This document shows positions 50,292 to 60,247 of a stretch of 64,000 nt of DNA, in pieces. The notes below the pieces were generated by a model, which saw only the letters and a list, made by a program, of their open reading frames with translations, was not told the origin of the DNA and searched no databases. Source of the DNA: Christensenella sp. UBA7703 (lineage in GTDB: Bacteria; Bacillota; Clostridia; Christensenellales; CAG-138); NCBI GenBank assembly GCA_002482505.1, contig DLGD01000012.1, positions 1 to 64,000 on the forward strand, written 5' to 3'. Position 1 is the stretch's first letter; each line of letters begins with the position of its first letter. A program made the position numbers and the translations under genes.

Positions 50292-50440
50292 AAAACAGAT
50301 TCATAGCTGCGTTCGGGCAAGCAACAATCATACATTTGTGATATACTAGAACATCGGACTTATTTCCGCATATGGATCAATACGATCCAGATTTAGCCGG
50401 ACGGGTCAACGCCGGACGGCAAAAACGAAAGGGACTCCTC

Positions 50441-53257
50441 ATGAAGGATATCATCATCAAAGGCGCGCGGGAACATAACCTGAAGAACATCGATCTTGTG
50501 ATTCCGCGCGACAAGCTCGTCGTGTTCACCGGCCTTTCCGGCAGCGGAAAGTCAAGCCTCGCGTTTGACACGATCTATGCGGAAGGACAGCGCAGATATG
50601 TCGAGAGCCTGTCCTCCTATGCGCGCCAGTTTTTGGGGCAGATGGAGAAGCCGGACATCGACAGTATCGACGGGCTTTCTCCCGCGATCTCGATCGACCA
50701 AAAAAGCACGAGCCACAACCCGCGCAGCACGGTCGGCACCGTGACGGAGATTCATGACTATCTGCGCCTGCTCTATGCACGCTGCGGTGTGCCGCATTGC
50801 CCGGATTGCGGACAACCAATTGAAAAGCAGACCATCGATCAGGTGGTGGATCGCGTGCTCGCTCTGCCGGAGGAAACCAAGGCGCAGATCATAGCGCCCT
50901 GCATCCGCGGCAGAAAAGGCGAGCACCAGAAGCTCTTTGAGGAACTCAAACGCGAAGGTTATGTGCGCGTGCGCGTAGATGGCACGATCTATGATATTGC
51001 GGATGCGCCCGCACTGGATAAAAAAACGAAACATACGGTGGAAGCGGTCATCGACCGCATCGTGATCAAACCCGGCATCGAAGGACGGCTGACGGACTCT
51101 TTAGAGACCGCGTTCCGCCTCGGCAACGGGCTTGCCATCGTGGCGGTGGTAGACGGCGAGGAGATGCTCTTTTCGCAGAACTATGCCTGCCCGGACTGCG
51201 GCATCAGCATCGAAGAGCTCACCCCGCGGATGTTCTCCTTCAATAACCCCTTTGGCGCATGCCCGACATGCTCGGGGCTTGGCACGCTGCTTAAGGTTGA
51301 CCCCGACCTTGTGATTCCCGACCAGAAACTTTCGCTTGCGCAGGGTTGCGTAAATGTGATGGGTTGGAACAGCGGCAGCAAGGGAACGATTGCCGCGATG
51401 TATTTTGAGGCGCTGACCAAGCACTATGGCGTTTCTATGAAAACACCGTATGGCGAGCTGCCCAAAGAGGTGCAAGACGCGATTCTCTATGGAACGGGCA
51501 AGGATAAGCTGCACATCGCCTATAAAAAAGAGTTTGGCAGCGGCAGCTTTGACGCGCCGTTTGAAGGAATCGCCGTCAATATGGAACGCCGTTACCGCGA
51601 GAGTACATCTGACTACAGCAAGCAGGAGATCGAGCGTTTCATGACGCAAACGCCCTGCCCGGATTGCAAAGGCAAGCGCCTCAAGCGCGAGAGCCTTGCG
51701 GTCACGGTCGGGGAGATCAACATTGCCGATCTTTCCGATTTACCGGTGCGCAGCGCACGGGACTTCTTGCGCGAACTTCAGCTCGGCAAAACGCAGGCGC
51801 TGATCGCGGAGCAAATTTTAAAGGAGATCGACGCGCGGCTTGGCTTCCTCGTCAACGTCGGGCTCGACTATCTCACGCTCTCTCGCTCTGCCGTCTCGCT
51901 TTCCGGCGGAGAGGCGCAGCGCATCCGCCTCGCGACCCAGATCGGCAGCGGATTAATGGGCGTGCTGTATATCCTCGATGAGCCGAGCATCGGCCTGCAT
52001 CAGCGGGATAATGCAAGACTATTAAAGACTCTCCAGCGTATGCGCGACCTCGGAAACACCCTGATTGTGGTGGAACACGATGAGGAAACCATACGAACGG
52101 CGGACTATGTGGTGGATATCGGACCCGGTGCGGGCGAACACGGCGGCGAAGTGGTAGCGATTGGTACTCCGGAAGAGATCGCGGCCAACGAAAACTCCAT
52201 CACGGGAGACTACCTTAGCGGTAGAAAGCGAATCGAGATTCCGCAAACGCGCAGGCCGGGCAACGGCAAATCGCTCTGCATCCACGGCGCGCGCGCACAT
52301 AACCTCAAGAACATCGATGTGGAGATTCCGCTGGGCAAGTTCGTCTGTGTGACGGGCGTTTCCGGCAGCGGGAAATCCAGCCTCGTCAACGAGATCATCA
52401 AAAAAACGCTCCTGCGTGACCTGAACCGCGCGCACACGCGGCCCGGCGATCACGACAGCATTGAGGGAATCGACGCGCTGGACAAGGTGATCGACATCGA
52501 CCAAAGCCCCATCGGGCGCACGCCGCGCAGTAACCCCGCGACGTATTGTGGTCTCTTTGACCTCATCCGTGCGGTGTTTGCCAACACGCCGGACTCCCGC
52601 ATGCGCGGCTATAACAACGGGCGGTTTAGCTTCAACGTCAAAGGCGGGCGCTGCGAAGCCTGCAACGGAGACGGGATCATCAAGATTGAAATGCACTTTT
52701 TGCCGGATATCTATGTCCCCTGTGAAGTGTGCGGCGGCAAGCGATACAACCGCGAAACGCTGGAGGTACACTACAAGGGAAAGAACATCTACGATGTGCT
52801 GGATATGACGGTGGAGGAAGCGCTCCGCTTCTTCAAACCGCTGCCCAAGATCGCGAAAAAACTCGAAACGCTCTATGACGTAGGCTTGGGTTACGTCAAG
52901 ATCGGGCAACCGAGTACACAGCTTTCCGGCGGCGAGGCGCAGCGCGTGAAACTCGCAACCGAGCTTAGCCGCAGGGACACCGGGCGCACGCTCTATATTC
53001 TCGACGAGCCGACGACGGGTTTGCATGTGGACGACGTAAAGCGTCTGCTGGAGATTCTCCAGCGCTTATGCGACACAGGCAGCAGTGTGCTGGTCATTGA
53101 GCACAATCTGGATGTGATCAAGTGCGCGGATTATGTAATCGACCTTGGCCCCGAGGGCGGAAACGCGGGCGGCAACATCGTCGTCACCGGCACGCCGGAA
53201 GAGGTGGCAAAGGTGGAGGGCAGCTATACCGGACAGTTCCTGAAGGACGTTCTGTAG
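50441..53257 (+). CDS. uvrA: Excinuclease ABC subunit A
   Basis: Damage-recognition ATPase of nucleotide excision repair. The 938-residue protein contains two ABC modules: Walker A GLSGSGKSS and GVSGSGKSS, signatures LSGGEAQRI and LSGGEAQRV, and zinc modules CPDCGQPI...CPDCGIS and CEACNGDG...CEVCGGKR. The start MKDIIIKGAREHNLKN is the family N-terminus; an in-frame ATG 69 nt upstream is unlikely. uvrB and uvrC are not present here. Two LexA boxes flank its promoter. Confidence 0.96.
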   Translation: MKDIIIKGAREHNLKNIDLVIPRDKLVVFTGLSGSGKSSLAFDTIYAEGQRRYVESLSSYARQFLGQMEKPDIDSIDGLSPAISIDQKSTSHNPRSTVGTVTEIHDYLRLLYARCGVPHCPDCGQPIEKQTIDQVVDRVLALPEETKAQIIAPCIRGRKGEHQKLFEELKREGYVRVRVDGTIYDIADAPALDKKTKHTVEAVIDRIVIKPGIEGRLTDSLETAFRLGNGLAIVAVVDGEEMLFSQNYACPDCGISIEELTPRMFSFNNPFGACPTCSGLGTLLKVDPDLVIPDQKLSLAQGCVNVMGWNSGSKGTIAAMYFEALTKHYGVSMKTPYGELPKEVQDAILYGTGKDKLHIAYKKEFGSGSFDAPFEGIAVNMERRYRESTSDYSKQEIERFMTQTPCPDCKGKRLKRESLAVTVGEINIADLSDLPVRSARDFLRELQLGKTQALIAEQILKEIDARLGFLVNVGLDYLTLSRSAVSLSGGEAQRIRLATQIGSGLMGVLYILDEPSIGLHQRDNARLLKTLQRMRDLGNTLIVVEHDEETIRTADYVVDIGPGAGEHGGEVVAIGTPEEIAANENSITGDYLSGRKRIEIPQTRRPGNGKSLCIHGARAHNLKNIDVEIPLGKFVCVTGVSGSGKSSLVNEIIKKTLLRDLNRAHTRPGDHDSIEGIDALDKVIDIDQSPIGRTPRSNPATYCGLFDLIRAVFANTPDSRMRGYNNGRFSFNVKGGRCEACNGDGIIKIEMHFLPDIYVPCEVCGGKRYNRETLEVHYKGKNIYDVLDMTVEEALRFFKPLPKIAKKLETLYDVGLGYVKIGQPSTQLSGGEAQRVKLATELSRRDTGRTLYILDEPTTGLHVDDVKRLLEILQRLCDTGSSVLVIEHNLDVIKCADYVIDLGPEGGNAGGNIVVTGTPEEVAKVEGSYTGQFLKDVL

Positions 53258-53310
53258 GGGGCGCGGCGTATGATTGCGCGCCAAATCATTTTGTAACAAA
53301 GCTGTGACGA

Positions 53311-53340
53311 AACGGGGATGCGTGTTTGCGCGTCCCCGTT
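53311..53340 (+). terminator. Hairpin after uvrA overlapping the next promoter
   Basis: AACGGGGATGCG / CGCGTCCCCGTT pairs over 12 bp (one G-U). The -35 element TTGCGC of the following gene (53326-53331) lies within it, and a -10 TATAAT follows at 53348-53353. Confidence 0.6.
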
Positions 53341-53460
53341 CTTATAATATAATGCAGGTGTCTTTCGGTTTCGTGGCGGAACAAACACACTCGAATCAAA
53401 TCGCAATGATGAAAAATTCCGTGCCTTGTAATCGCGCGGGTCTTTGAAAGGAAACAAACC

Positions 53461-54309
53461 ATGTATACCAGATGGAGACTCTATATTCTGGCGGTGTTCC
53501 TCGTGATCATCGGCGTGCTGCTCTTCGGCTGCCGCATTTGGCGCAAACGCGGGCACCAGCTCAGTTGGCTGCGCGAGGTGTTCCTCATCCTCGGCGTGGT
53601 GCTGATCGTGGAAACGCTGATTATCTCCACACTTTCAAACTATAACCTCGGGGTCATTCTGCCCGCGTTCTTCGGCGTGCCGCTCGTTTTCTTGGCGTTC
53701 ATGCTGCCGAAGATGAAGACGGGCTTCCTGCTGTTACTCAAGTGGCTGATCGCGGGCTGCTACGCCGTCGCCATCGGCATCTTTTTCGTGTGCGGGTTTT
53801 TGATGATCCGCGCCGCAAACGAAGGAGAGCATGCGGAGGTGGACGCGGTGATCGTCCTCGGTGCTGCGGTACACGGGGACAAGGTCACCTGGGTTCTGGA
53901 AAACCGGCTGAATACCGCGATGGAGTATCTGGAAACACACCCGAACGCCATCTGCGTGGTCTCTGGCGGACAGGGCGCGGGGGAAACCGTCACCGAAGGC
54001 TCGGCGATGAAGAAATACATGGTGGAGCGCGGCGTGGACGAAAACCGCGTCTATGCCGAAGAGAAGGCGAAGAACACCAAGGAGAACTTTGAAAACTCCA
54101 AAGTCATCATCGATGAGGTGCTTGGCGAAAACGCGCGGATTGCGTTTGTTACCACGAACTTCCATGTCTACCGCGCGGGACAGGTTGCAAAAGCGCAGGG
54201 GGTCAATGCCGTCGGCATCCCGGCGGAGGATGTTTGGTACCTCCGGCTCAACAACTTTCTGCGGGAGTGCGTGGGCATCTGCGTCTATGCGCTGCGCGGG
54301 GATATCTAA
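53461..54309 (+). CDS. YdcF/ElyC-like membrane protein
   Basis: A 282-residue protein with four hydrophobic N-terminal segments (to about residue 117) and a C-terminal DUF218 domain: DAVIVLGAAVHGDKV, VVSGGQGAGETVTEGSAM, EEKAKNTKENFENSK and VTTNFHVYRA. ElyC/SanA relatives affect peptidoglycan or lipid-carrier metabolism in the envelope, and the uppP gene just downstream fits such a role. AAAGGAAAC precedes the start. Confidence 0.85.
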   Translation: MYTRWRLYILAVFLVIIGVLLFGCRIWRKRGHQLSWLREVFLILGVVLIVETLIISTLSNYNLGVILPAFFGVPLVFLAFMLPKMKTGFLLLLKWLIAGCYAVAIGIFFVCGFLMIRAANEGEHAEVDAVIVLGAAVHGDKVTWVLENRLNTAMEYLETHPNAICVVSGGQGAGETVTEGSAMKKYMVERGVDENRVYAEEKAKNTKENFENSKVIIDEVLGENARIAFVTTNFHVYRAGQVAKAQGVNAVGIPAEDVWYLRLNNFLRECVGICVYALRGDI

Positions 54310-54333
54310 TGCAGGCGGATACAGACACACGGC

Positions 54334-54362
54334 TTGCGATTCACCCGTATCGCGTGTATGAT
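54334..54362 (+). promoter_or_regulatory. Promoter of uppP
   Basis: TTGCGA (54334-54339), 17 bp, TATGAT (54357-54362). Confidence 0.65.
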
Positions 54363-54394
54363 GTACGGGAATAATCAGATGATATGAGGTTGTT

Positions 54395-55204
54395 ATGACG
54401 ATTTGGATTGCGATGCTGCTCGGGCTGGTACAAGGGTTGACCGAGTTTCTGCCGGTAAGCAGCAGCGGGCATTTGCTCTTGCTGCAAAAGATGTTTGGCG
54501 TGACAGAAGGGGCAATGTTCTTTACCATGATGCTGCATCTGGCAACGCTGGTTGCGGTCATCATCGTATATTGGGATATGATTCTGGAGTTGATCAAGCA
54601 CCCGTTTCAGAAAACCGTCGGGATGTTGGTTCTGGCGACGGTGCCGACGCTGATCATTGCGGTTCTGTTCAAGAAAGTGGAGCCGTTTGCTTCGTTCTAT
54701 ACGGCAACAGAAAACGGCTCGTTCCTTGGAATCGGGTTTCTCATCACCTCCGCGCTGCTGTTTTTGAGCGACTTGCTGCGCAGCAAGAGCAAGACCGGAC
54801 GAAAGATGAAGGAGATGCGCGTAACCGACGCGCTGCTGATTGGCACCATGCAGGGCGTTGCGATTTTGCCGAGCGTCTCCCGTTCCGGCGGCACCATCGC
54901 GGGCGCGTTGTTTTCGGGGCTGAATCGTAAAGCCGCTGCAGATTTTTCGTTTCTGATGTCGATTCCGGCGATCATTGGCGGCGCGCTGGTCGAGGTGCCG
55001 GAAACGCTGAAAGCGGGCATTGGGGATGTGCACTGGACAACGATTGTCGCGGGCATGCTGGTTGCGGGTATCACAGGCTATTTCGCGGTGAAGATCATGA
55101 TCGCGGCGATCAAGAAAAAGAAGCTGCTCGGCTTTGTGATCTATACTGCCGTGCTCGGCTGCCTCGTGCTGGTCGACCAGTATGTGACGCATTATTTCTT
55201 CTAA
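54395..55204 (+). CDS. uppP: Undecaprenyl-diphosphatase
   Basis: Integral membrane phosphatase that recycles undecaprenyl pyrophosphate for cell-wall synthesis and gives bacitracin resistance. The 269-residue BacA-type protein has the catalytic motifs GLVQGLTEFLPVSSSGHL near the N-terminus and GVAILPSVSRSGGTIAGAL in the second half, plus about eight membrane segments. GAGG precedes the start. Own promoter and strong terminator. Confidence 0.95.
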   Translation: MTIWIAMLLGLVQGLTEFLPVSSSGHLLLLQKMFGVTEGAMFFTMMLHLATLVAVIIVYWDMILELIKHPFQKTVGMLVLATVPTLIIAVLFKKVEPFASFYTATENGSFLGIGFLITSALLFLSDLLRSKSKTGRKMKEMRVTDALLIGTMQGVAILPSVSRSGGTIAGALFSGLNRKAAADFSFLMSIPAIIGGALVEVPETLKAGIGDVHWTTIVAGMLVAGITGYFAVKIMIAAIKKKKLLGFVIYTAVLGCLVLVDQYVTHYFF

Positions 55205-55218
55205 GCTTGTGCAAGTAA

Positions 55219-55251
55219 AAACCGGCGGGGTAATTCACCTCGCCGGTTTTG
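55219..55251. terminator. Terminator of uppP
   Basis: AAACCGGCGGGGT / ACCTCGCCGGTTTT hairpin, one G-U pair. It lies between convergent genes. Confidence 0.9.
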
Positions 55252-55264
55252 TGTTACTTAGTTA

Positions 55265-55783
55265 TTATAATTTTCCCACACACCGAATCTCTTGCAGCGG
55301 AATCACGATGGTTTCCGTCTGGCGCTTGCCGTCACGCAGAAGCCCTTGCGATTCGTAAAACGAGACCGCGCGGTGATTTTCCTCCAGCACCCAGCAACAG
55401 ATGCGCAAAAATCCGGCGTTGGCGGACTCCTGTTTGAGGCGGTTGAGCAGCTGTGTACCGTAGCCCTTTCGCCAGGCGCAAGGCAAAAAATAGAAGAAGC
55501 TAAACTCCGCGGCATCCGGCAGGTCGTCGTTTCGCGCGCGGTGCAGGCTCGCCGCGCCAACGGGAACGCCATCTTCGCAGAGCACGAAGTAGCGCATATG
55601 CGGCACGCGCTCCAAGCCTTCGCGCAGGCGTTTTATCTTGTCTTCCTCCCGGATTTGGCTGAGATATCGTTCCGGGACGATGCCCGCATAGGCGGTTTTC
55701 CATGCTTCGTTGATGATGTGCGCGATGGCGGGGATGTCCGCGTCCGCTGCTTGCCGGATTTCGATCATCGCTTTTTCTTGCAT
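55265..55783 (-). CDS. GNAT acetyltransferase
   Basis: A 172-residue N-acetyltransferase. Motif A is FFYFLPCAWRKGYGTQLLNRL and the C-terminal strand CCWVLEENHRAVSFYESQGL is typical of RimI-like or general GNAT proteins. Substrate unknown. The ATG at 55783 with AAGGAGG is chosen over one 33 nt upstream. It lies 16 bp after the PH-like gene on the same strand. Confidence 0.85.
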   Translation of the reverse strand: MQEKAMIEIRQAADADIPAIAHIINEAWKTAYAGIVPERYLSQIREEDKIKRLREGLERVPHMRYFVLCEDGVPVGAASLHRARNDDLPDAAEFSFFYFLPCAWRKGYGTQLLNRLKQESANAGFLRICCWVLEENHRAVSFYESQGLLRDGKRQTETIVIPLQEIRCVGKL

Positions 55784-55799
55784 GCGCTCCCGCCTCCTT

Positions 55800-56303
55800 T
55801 TAGTGTTTTTTCTCAACCTTGCTCAAGTTCTCAATCGGCAGATTGCAGTGTTTCGCAATCGCGTTCGGCAACCCTTTACGGTATTGCACGCCGAATGCGC
55901 GGGGATGAAACTCCGATCGGTTACGCACATAGGATGGCTCTTCGTCCGCATAAAACACGATATAGCTGCGTTTCGTCACCTGGCCGTAAAGATCGGGCGT
56001 CAGAACGACGCGCTGAACTTCGTCCCAGCGCAGCTTATATTTCGTTCTGCGGGTTTGGTAGATGACCCCGCGGCTGGAGAGCAAAAACCGCGCGGAACCA
56101 AAACCGAATAGCTCCACAAACACCGGCAGCAGCAGAAAGAGAACCACCACGAGCAGCAGCCCGTACTGCAAAACCTGCATCACGGAAAAATATTGATAAG
56201 GGGAGAGGTTTCGCAACACAAGCAGGAAAAACAGAATCGCAAACAGCTCGATCAGCGAATATTTGACGATGGTTTCCAGAGGGGAAACAACGCGGAGTTT
56301 CAT
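55800..56303 (-). CDS. Membrane protein with PH-like domain
   Basis: A 167-residue hypothetical protein. Two membrane segments (about residues 15-31 and 43-66) are followed by a soluble part with beta-strand character (RFLLSSRGVIYQTRRTKYKL, then VQRVVLTPDLYG) that looks like the bacterial PH (DUF304-like) fold. The C-terminal FGVQYRKGLPNAIAKHCNLPI is conserved-looking. Function unknown. It precedes the acetyltransferase in one operon. Confidence 0.6.
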   Translation of the reverse strand: MKLRVVSPLETIVKYSLIELFAILFFLLVLRNLSPYQYFSVMQVLQYGLLLVVVLFLLLPVFVELFGFGSARFLLSSRGVIYQTRRTKYKLRWDEVQRVVLTPDLYGQVTKRSYIVFYADEEPSYVRNRSEFHPRAFGVQYRKGLPNAIAKHCNLPIENLSKVEKKH

Positions 56304-56365
56304 TTGGTGTCCTTTCGGTTATCTCGCACACAAACGGTGCACAAAATGGATTGCGCGGAATAAGA

Positions 56366-56392
56366 TGCGGAGCGGGTGGTAACCGCTCCGCA
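56366..56392 (-). terminator. Terminator of yhaM
   Basis: Perfect 10-bp stem TGCGGAGCGG / CCGCTCCGCA with a 7-nt loop; TCTTATT follows on the reverse strand. Confidence 0.65.
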
Positions 56393-56404
56393 AGTATCTC
56401 GCAA

Positions 56405-57382
56405 TTATTTGCTTTCGCCTTTTTTCAGGTGCCCGTGTCCGTGGCAGTAGATCTGGCGGTTGTCCAGCGCCCACTGTCGCTCTGAAAACGCACCGACGGA
56501 AACGCCGGAGAGCGCGTCAAACATCTCATACATCTTGCTGTCGAGTAGGTCGATCTCGGCGAGAACTTCCGCCTCCGGGAACATCGGCAGTTTCGGGCTG
56601 CCGAACTCCGCCTGCCCGTGGTGCGCCAGCAGCATGTGTTCCACCAGCATGGCTGTCTCTTCGGGCACGCCGAGCAGTTCGCATGTTGCGGAGACTTCCG
56701 AAATACCGATCGAGATATGGCCAACCAGCATGCCGCGTGCAGTGTATCCGCTCGCAATGCCGAGCTCACCCGTCTCCAGCTCCTTGAGCTTGCCGATGTC
56801 GTGGAGAATCGCGCCGGTATAGACGAGGTCGCCGTCCAGCGCGGGATAGGTCTCGATGATCGCTTTGGCGAGCTTGGTCAGCGTCCATGTGTGGTGCAGC
56901 CAGCCGCCGCGCGTCGCATGGTGCAGCTTCACTGCCGCGGGATAAAACAGCAGCTTCTCCTTGTTTTCGCGCAGGATGTATTGTACAAGCCGCCTCAGGT
57001 CGTCGTCTGCAAAACTCTCGGCAAGTGAAAATAACTCTTCATACAACCATTCGGGGTCAAACGGGGAACAGGGAAGCAGTTTGGACATATCCACATTGTC
57101 CTCCGGTGTGATGCGGCGGATCTTGTCGATCTTGAGCTGCTCGGTATCCTTCCAGATGTTGATGGAACCGCGCACCTTGACCACGTCGTTTGCTTCAAAC
57201 ACACCGTGCAGTTCCTTATTATAATCCCAGAGCTTGCCTGCGCAATCGCCCTCACTATCCGCAAGGATGAGGTCGAGATACTCGGTGCCCTTGATGTTGG
57301 TCTTCACGCTGGCGCTTTTGACGAGGCAAAAACCCTCAAACGTCTGCCCGCTGCTTTCGTTGAGTAACCGCATACGGCTCAT
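56405..57382 (-). CDS. yhaM: 3'-5' exoribonuclease YhaM family
   Basis: A 325-residue nuclease with an N-terminal OB-fold (residues about 12-90, with FCLVKSASVKTNIKGTEYL) and a C-terminal HD domain (HHATRGGWLHHTWTLTKLA, ILHDIGKLKEL and EHMLLAHHG). YhaM degrades short RNA and single-stranded DNA from the 3' end in Firmicutes. The start MSRMRLL is preceded by GGGGGAC; an in-frame ATG 45 nt upstream lacks a ribosome site. Confidence 0.9.
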   Translation of the reverse strand: MSRMRLLNESSGQTFEGFCLVKSASVKTNIKGTEYLDLILADSEGDCAGKLWDYNKELHGVFEANDVVKVRGSINIWKDTEQLKIDKIRRITPEDNVDMSKLLPCSPFDPEWLYEELFSLAESFADDDLRRLVQYILRENKEKLLFYPAAVKLHHATRGGWLHHTWTLTKLAKAIIETYPALDGDLVYTGAILHDIGKLKELETGELGIASGYTARGMLVGHISIGISEVSATCELLGVPEETAMLVEHMLLAHHGQAEFGSPKLPMFPEAEVLAEIDLLDSKMYEMFDALSGVSVGAFSERQWALDNRQIYCHGHGHLKKGESK

Positions 57383-57537
57383 GGATGTGTCCCCCTTTGT
57401 TCCGCGTCCCCAAAATGGACGAGCCATTTGGATCGAAAACTACTTTGTAACAGTATATCATATTTACGTCGCATTCTGACAACCCGCGCAACAAACCGTG
57501 AAAAACCGTGCTTTCGCGTATGCAAAGCGTGCGTGCG

Positions 57538-57566
57538 TTGCCGGATTGCCGCTCTTGTGATAAAAT
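57538..57566 (+). promoter_or_regulatory. Promoter of mnmG
   Basis: TTGCCG (57538-57543), 17 bp, TAAAAT (57561-57566). Confidence 0.6.
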
Positions 57567-57633
57567 GCGCGTGTGCATCGCGCAGGGAAAGACAACAGCG
57601 CGCTTGCTCGGAATGGAATGAAGCAAGCCAATT

Positions 57634-59535
57634 ATGGAGAACACCAACACGCAAAACTACGATATCGTCGTCATCGGCGCGGGGCACGCGGGCGTGGAAG
57701 CCGCGCTTTCCTGCGCGCGAATGGGGCAAAAGACGCTCCTTTTGACGTTAAATCTGGATTCGGTGGGGCTTATGCCATGCAATCCCGCTATCGGCGGCAC
57801 GGGCAAAGGCCACCTTGTGCGCGAGATCGACGCCCTCGGCGGCGAGATGGGTCTTGCCGCGGACGACACCCTGATTCAGATGCGGATGCTCAACACGGGC
57901 AAAGGCCCCGCCGTGCATTCCCTCCGTGCGCAGATGGACAAGCGCCGCTATCACGAGCGCATCAAGCGCACAATGGAAGAACAGGCGAATCTTACGCTCT
58001 CGCAGGGTGAAGCAAGCCGTTTTCTGACCGAAGGCGGACGAATTTCCGGCGTGGTGACGGCGGAAGGGTTTACCTATTCCTGCCGCGCGGCGGTTGTCTG
58101 CGCGGGTGTTTATATGAAGAGCAGGATTTTGATCGGCGACTTTTCGCGTGAGAGCGGGCCTGCGGGATTGCTTCGCTCGGAAACACTCTCCGACGCACTG
58201 CGTGAACTCGGCGTACCCATGCAGCGGTTTAAGACGGGCACGCCCGCGCGCATCAACGGGCGCACGCTGGATTATGACGAGATGGAGCGGCAGGATGGCG
58301 ATGTGCCAATGCCCGCGTTCTCGTTTCTCAACGGCAGGCTCGAGCGCGAGCAAACGCCGTGCTATCTGACCTATACCAACGACGAAACCCACCGCGTGAT
58401 CCTCGAAAATCTGCACCGATCCGCGATGTACAGCGGGAAGATCAACGCGACCGGCACGCGCTATTGCCCCAGCATTGAGGACAAGCTCGTGCGCTTTGCG
58501 GACAAGGACCGGCATCAGATCTTCATTGAACCGGAAGGGCGCACGACCAACGAAATGTATGTTCAGGGCATGAGCACCAGCCTGCCGGGCGACGTGCAGA
58601 TTGCGATGCTGCGTACCATGCCGGGGTTGCACCGCTGCGAGGTGATGCGCCTTGGCTACGCGATTGAGTACGACTGCATCGATCCAACCGCGCTGGATCG
58701 CTCCCTCGCTGTCCGCGCCGTGCCGGGGCTCTACATGGCGGGACAGGTCAACGGCACAAGCGGATATGAAGAAGCGGCGGCGCAGGGTTTGCTCGCGGGA
58801 ATCAACGCCGCGCTGTATTGCAAAAACGAGGAACCGCTTACACTCGGGCGGGACGAAGCCTACCTTGGCGTTCTGGTGGACGACCTTTCCGTGAAGGGCA
58901 CGCCGGAACCGTATCGCATGATGACGTCGCGCTGCGAATACCGCCTGCTCTTGCGGCAGGACAACGCGGATGAGCGGCTCACGCACAAGGCGCTGCGCAC
59001 GGGGTTGATTTCCGGCGAGCGGTACGAGCGGCTGATGCAAAAGCGGGACCGCGTGGAGCAGGCGATGCTCGCGCTGGATAAAACCGCGCCGCCGAGCGAA
59101 GCGCTGCGCCAACTGCTGATCGAACACGGAGAGAGCGTGCCCGTTTCGGGCGTGAAACTCTTTGATTTGCTCAAGCGCACCAATATCCGCTATACCGATC
59201 TGCTGTCCGTCTTCTCCGCGCTCTCCCCCTTGGACTGGGAGACGGAGGAGCGCGTGGAAACCCTTGCACGGTACGACGGCTATATTCAAAAGCAGCAGGA
59301 GCAGGTGAATCGCAACCGCGCGCTAGAACACACCGCCTTGCCGCAGGACATCGATTATCTCGCGCTGGACGGGCTCCGGCTCGAAGCGCGGCAAAAGCTG
59401 AACAAGCACAAACCCGAATCCATTGGTATGGCGGGGCGCATCTCCGGCGTAACCCCTGCGGATGTCAACGTGCTGCTGATCTACATTAAGCGCGGCTTTC
59501 CCGCCGCGAAACCAGAACCGGAGGAACGAGCATGA
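57634..59535 (+). CDS. mnmG: tRNA uridine-5-carboxymethylaminomethyl modification enzyme MnmG
   Basis: FAD-dependent partner of MnmE that installs cmnm5U at the wobble position of several tRNAs. The 633-residue protein has the N-terminal FAD site VVIGAGHAGVEAALSCARMG, the conserved MPCNPAIGGTGKGHLVREIDALGGEMG, and GQVNGTSGYEEAAAQGLLAG. mnmE is not adjacent in this window, unlike in many Firmicutes. The SD sequence is weak. rsmG overlaps its end by 4 bp. Confidence 0.97.
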   Translation: MENTNTQNYDIVVIGAGHAGVEAALSCARMGQKTLLLTLNLDSVGLMPCNPAIGGTGKGHLVREIDALGGEMGLAADDTLIQMRMLNTGKGPAVHSLRAQMDKRRYHERIKRTMEEQANLTLSQGEASRFLTEGGRISGVVTAEGFTYSCRAAVVCAGVYMKSRILIGDFSRESGPAGLLRSETLSDALRELGVPMQRFKTGTPARINGRTLDYDEMERQDGDVPMPAFSFLNGRLEREQTPCYLTYTNDETHRVILENLHRSAMYSGKINATGTRYCPSIEDKLVRFADKDRHQIFIEPEGRTTNEMYVQGMSTSLPGDVQIAMLRTMPGLHRCEVMRLGYAIEYDCIDPTALDRSLAVRAVPGLYMAGQVNGTSGYEEAAAQGLLAGINAALYCKNEEPLTLGRDEAYLGVLVDDLSVKGTPEPYRMMTSRCEYRLLLRQDNADERLTHKALRTGLISGERYERLMQKRDRVEQAMLALDKTAPPSEALRQLLIEHGESVPVSGVKLFDLLKRTNIRYTDLLSVFSALSPLDWETEERVETLARYDGYIQKQQEQVNRNRALEHTALPQDIDYLALDGLRLEARQKLNKHKPESIGMAGRISGVTPADVNVLLIYIKRGFPAAKPEPEERA

Positions 59536-60212
59536 TCAAGGAGATTCTTTCCCCGTTGCGACCGGACTTGACTCCGGTACAACTGGAGCAGTTTGAAACG
59601 TATTATACGATGCTTGCGGACTGGAACACCCGCTTGAACCTGACCGCGATTATTCTGCCGGAGGATGTCGCGAAAAAACACTTTCTAGATTCGTTTGCTG
59701 CAGAGCCATACTTAAAAAACGACGCGAGTATACTGGATCTTGGTACGGGTGCGGGATTTCCCGGCATTCCGTTGCTGATTTTGCGCCCGGACCTGCATGT
59801 TACGCTGATGGACAGCCAGCAAAAGAAACTGGTGTTTCTAGACGCTGTTTTGAAGGAACTGAATCTTTCGGCGGAATGCGTCCATGCGCGCGCAGAGGAC
59901 GCGGGGCAAAACCCGTGCTATCGGGAACGGTTTGATGCGGTGTTGACCCGCGCGGTTTCGGGGCTTCCCGTGCTTTGCGAGCTCACGCTGCCGCTGGTCA
60001 AGGTCGGCGGAATCAGCATCGCGTACAAGGGAGATTCCACGGAGGAGCTTGCTGCGAGCAATAATGCACTCAGTGTCCTGCATGCGACAGCGGAGCGGGT
60101 GAGTATTCCTTCGGACTACGGCGCGCGCGAACTGGTGATTCTCACAAAGAACGGTACCACGCCAAAGCAGTATCCTAGAAAAGCGGGAACCCCCGCGAAA
60201 AACCCGCTCTAA
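59532..60212 (+). CDS. rsmG: 16S rRNA (guanine-527-N7) methyltransferase RsmG
   Basis: SAM-dependent methyltransferase for G527 of 16S rRNA; loss gives low-level streptomycin resistance. The 226-residue protein shows LNLTAI, the SAM motif LDLGTGAGFPGIPL and DSQQKKLVFLDAV. The start ATG overlaps the mnmG stop (ATGA), the classic mnmG-rsmG pair. Confidence 0.95.
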   Translation: MIKEILSPLRPDLTPVQLEQFETYYTMLADWNTRLNLTAIILPEDVAKKHFLDSFAAEPYLKNDASILDLGTGAGFPGIPLLILRPDLHVTLMDSQQKKLVFLDAVLKELNLSAECVHARAEDAGQNPCYRERFDAVLTRAVSGLPVLCELTLPLVKVGGISIAYKGDSTEELAASNNALSVLHATAERVSIPSDYGARELVILTKNGTTPKQYPRKAGTPAKNPL

Positions 60213-60247
60213 ATTCATCCAGATCAAGAAAAAACGCAGGAGATCAA

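Noticed and set aside
57748..59289. 513-codon open frame on the minus strand
   Set aside because: Antisense shadow of mnmG.
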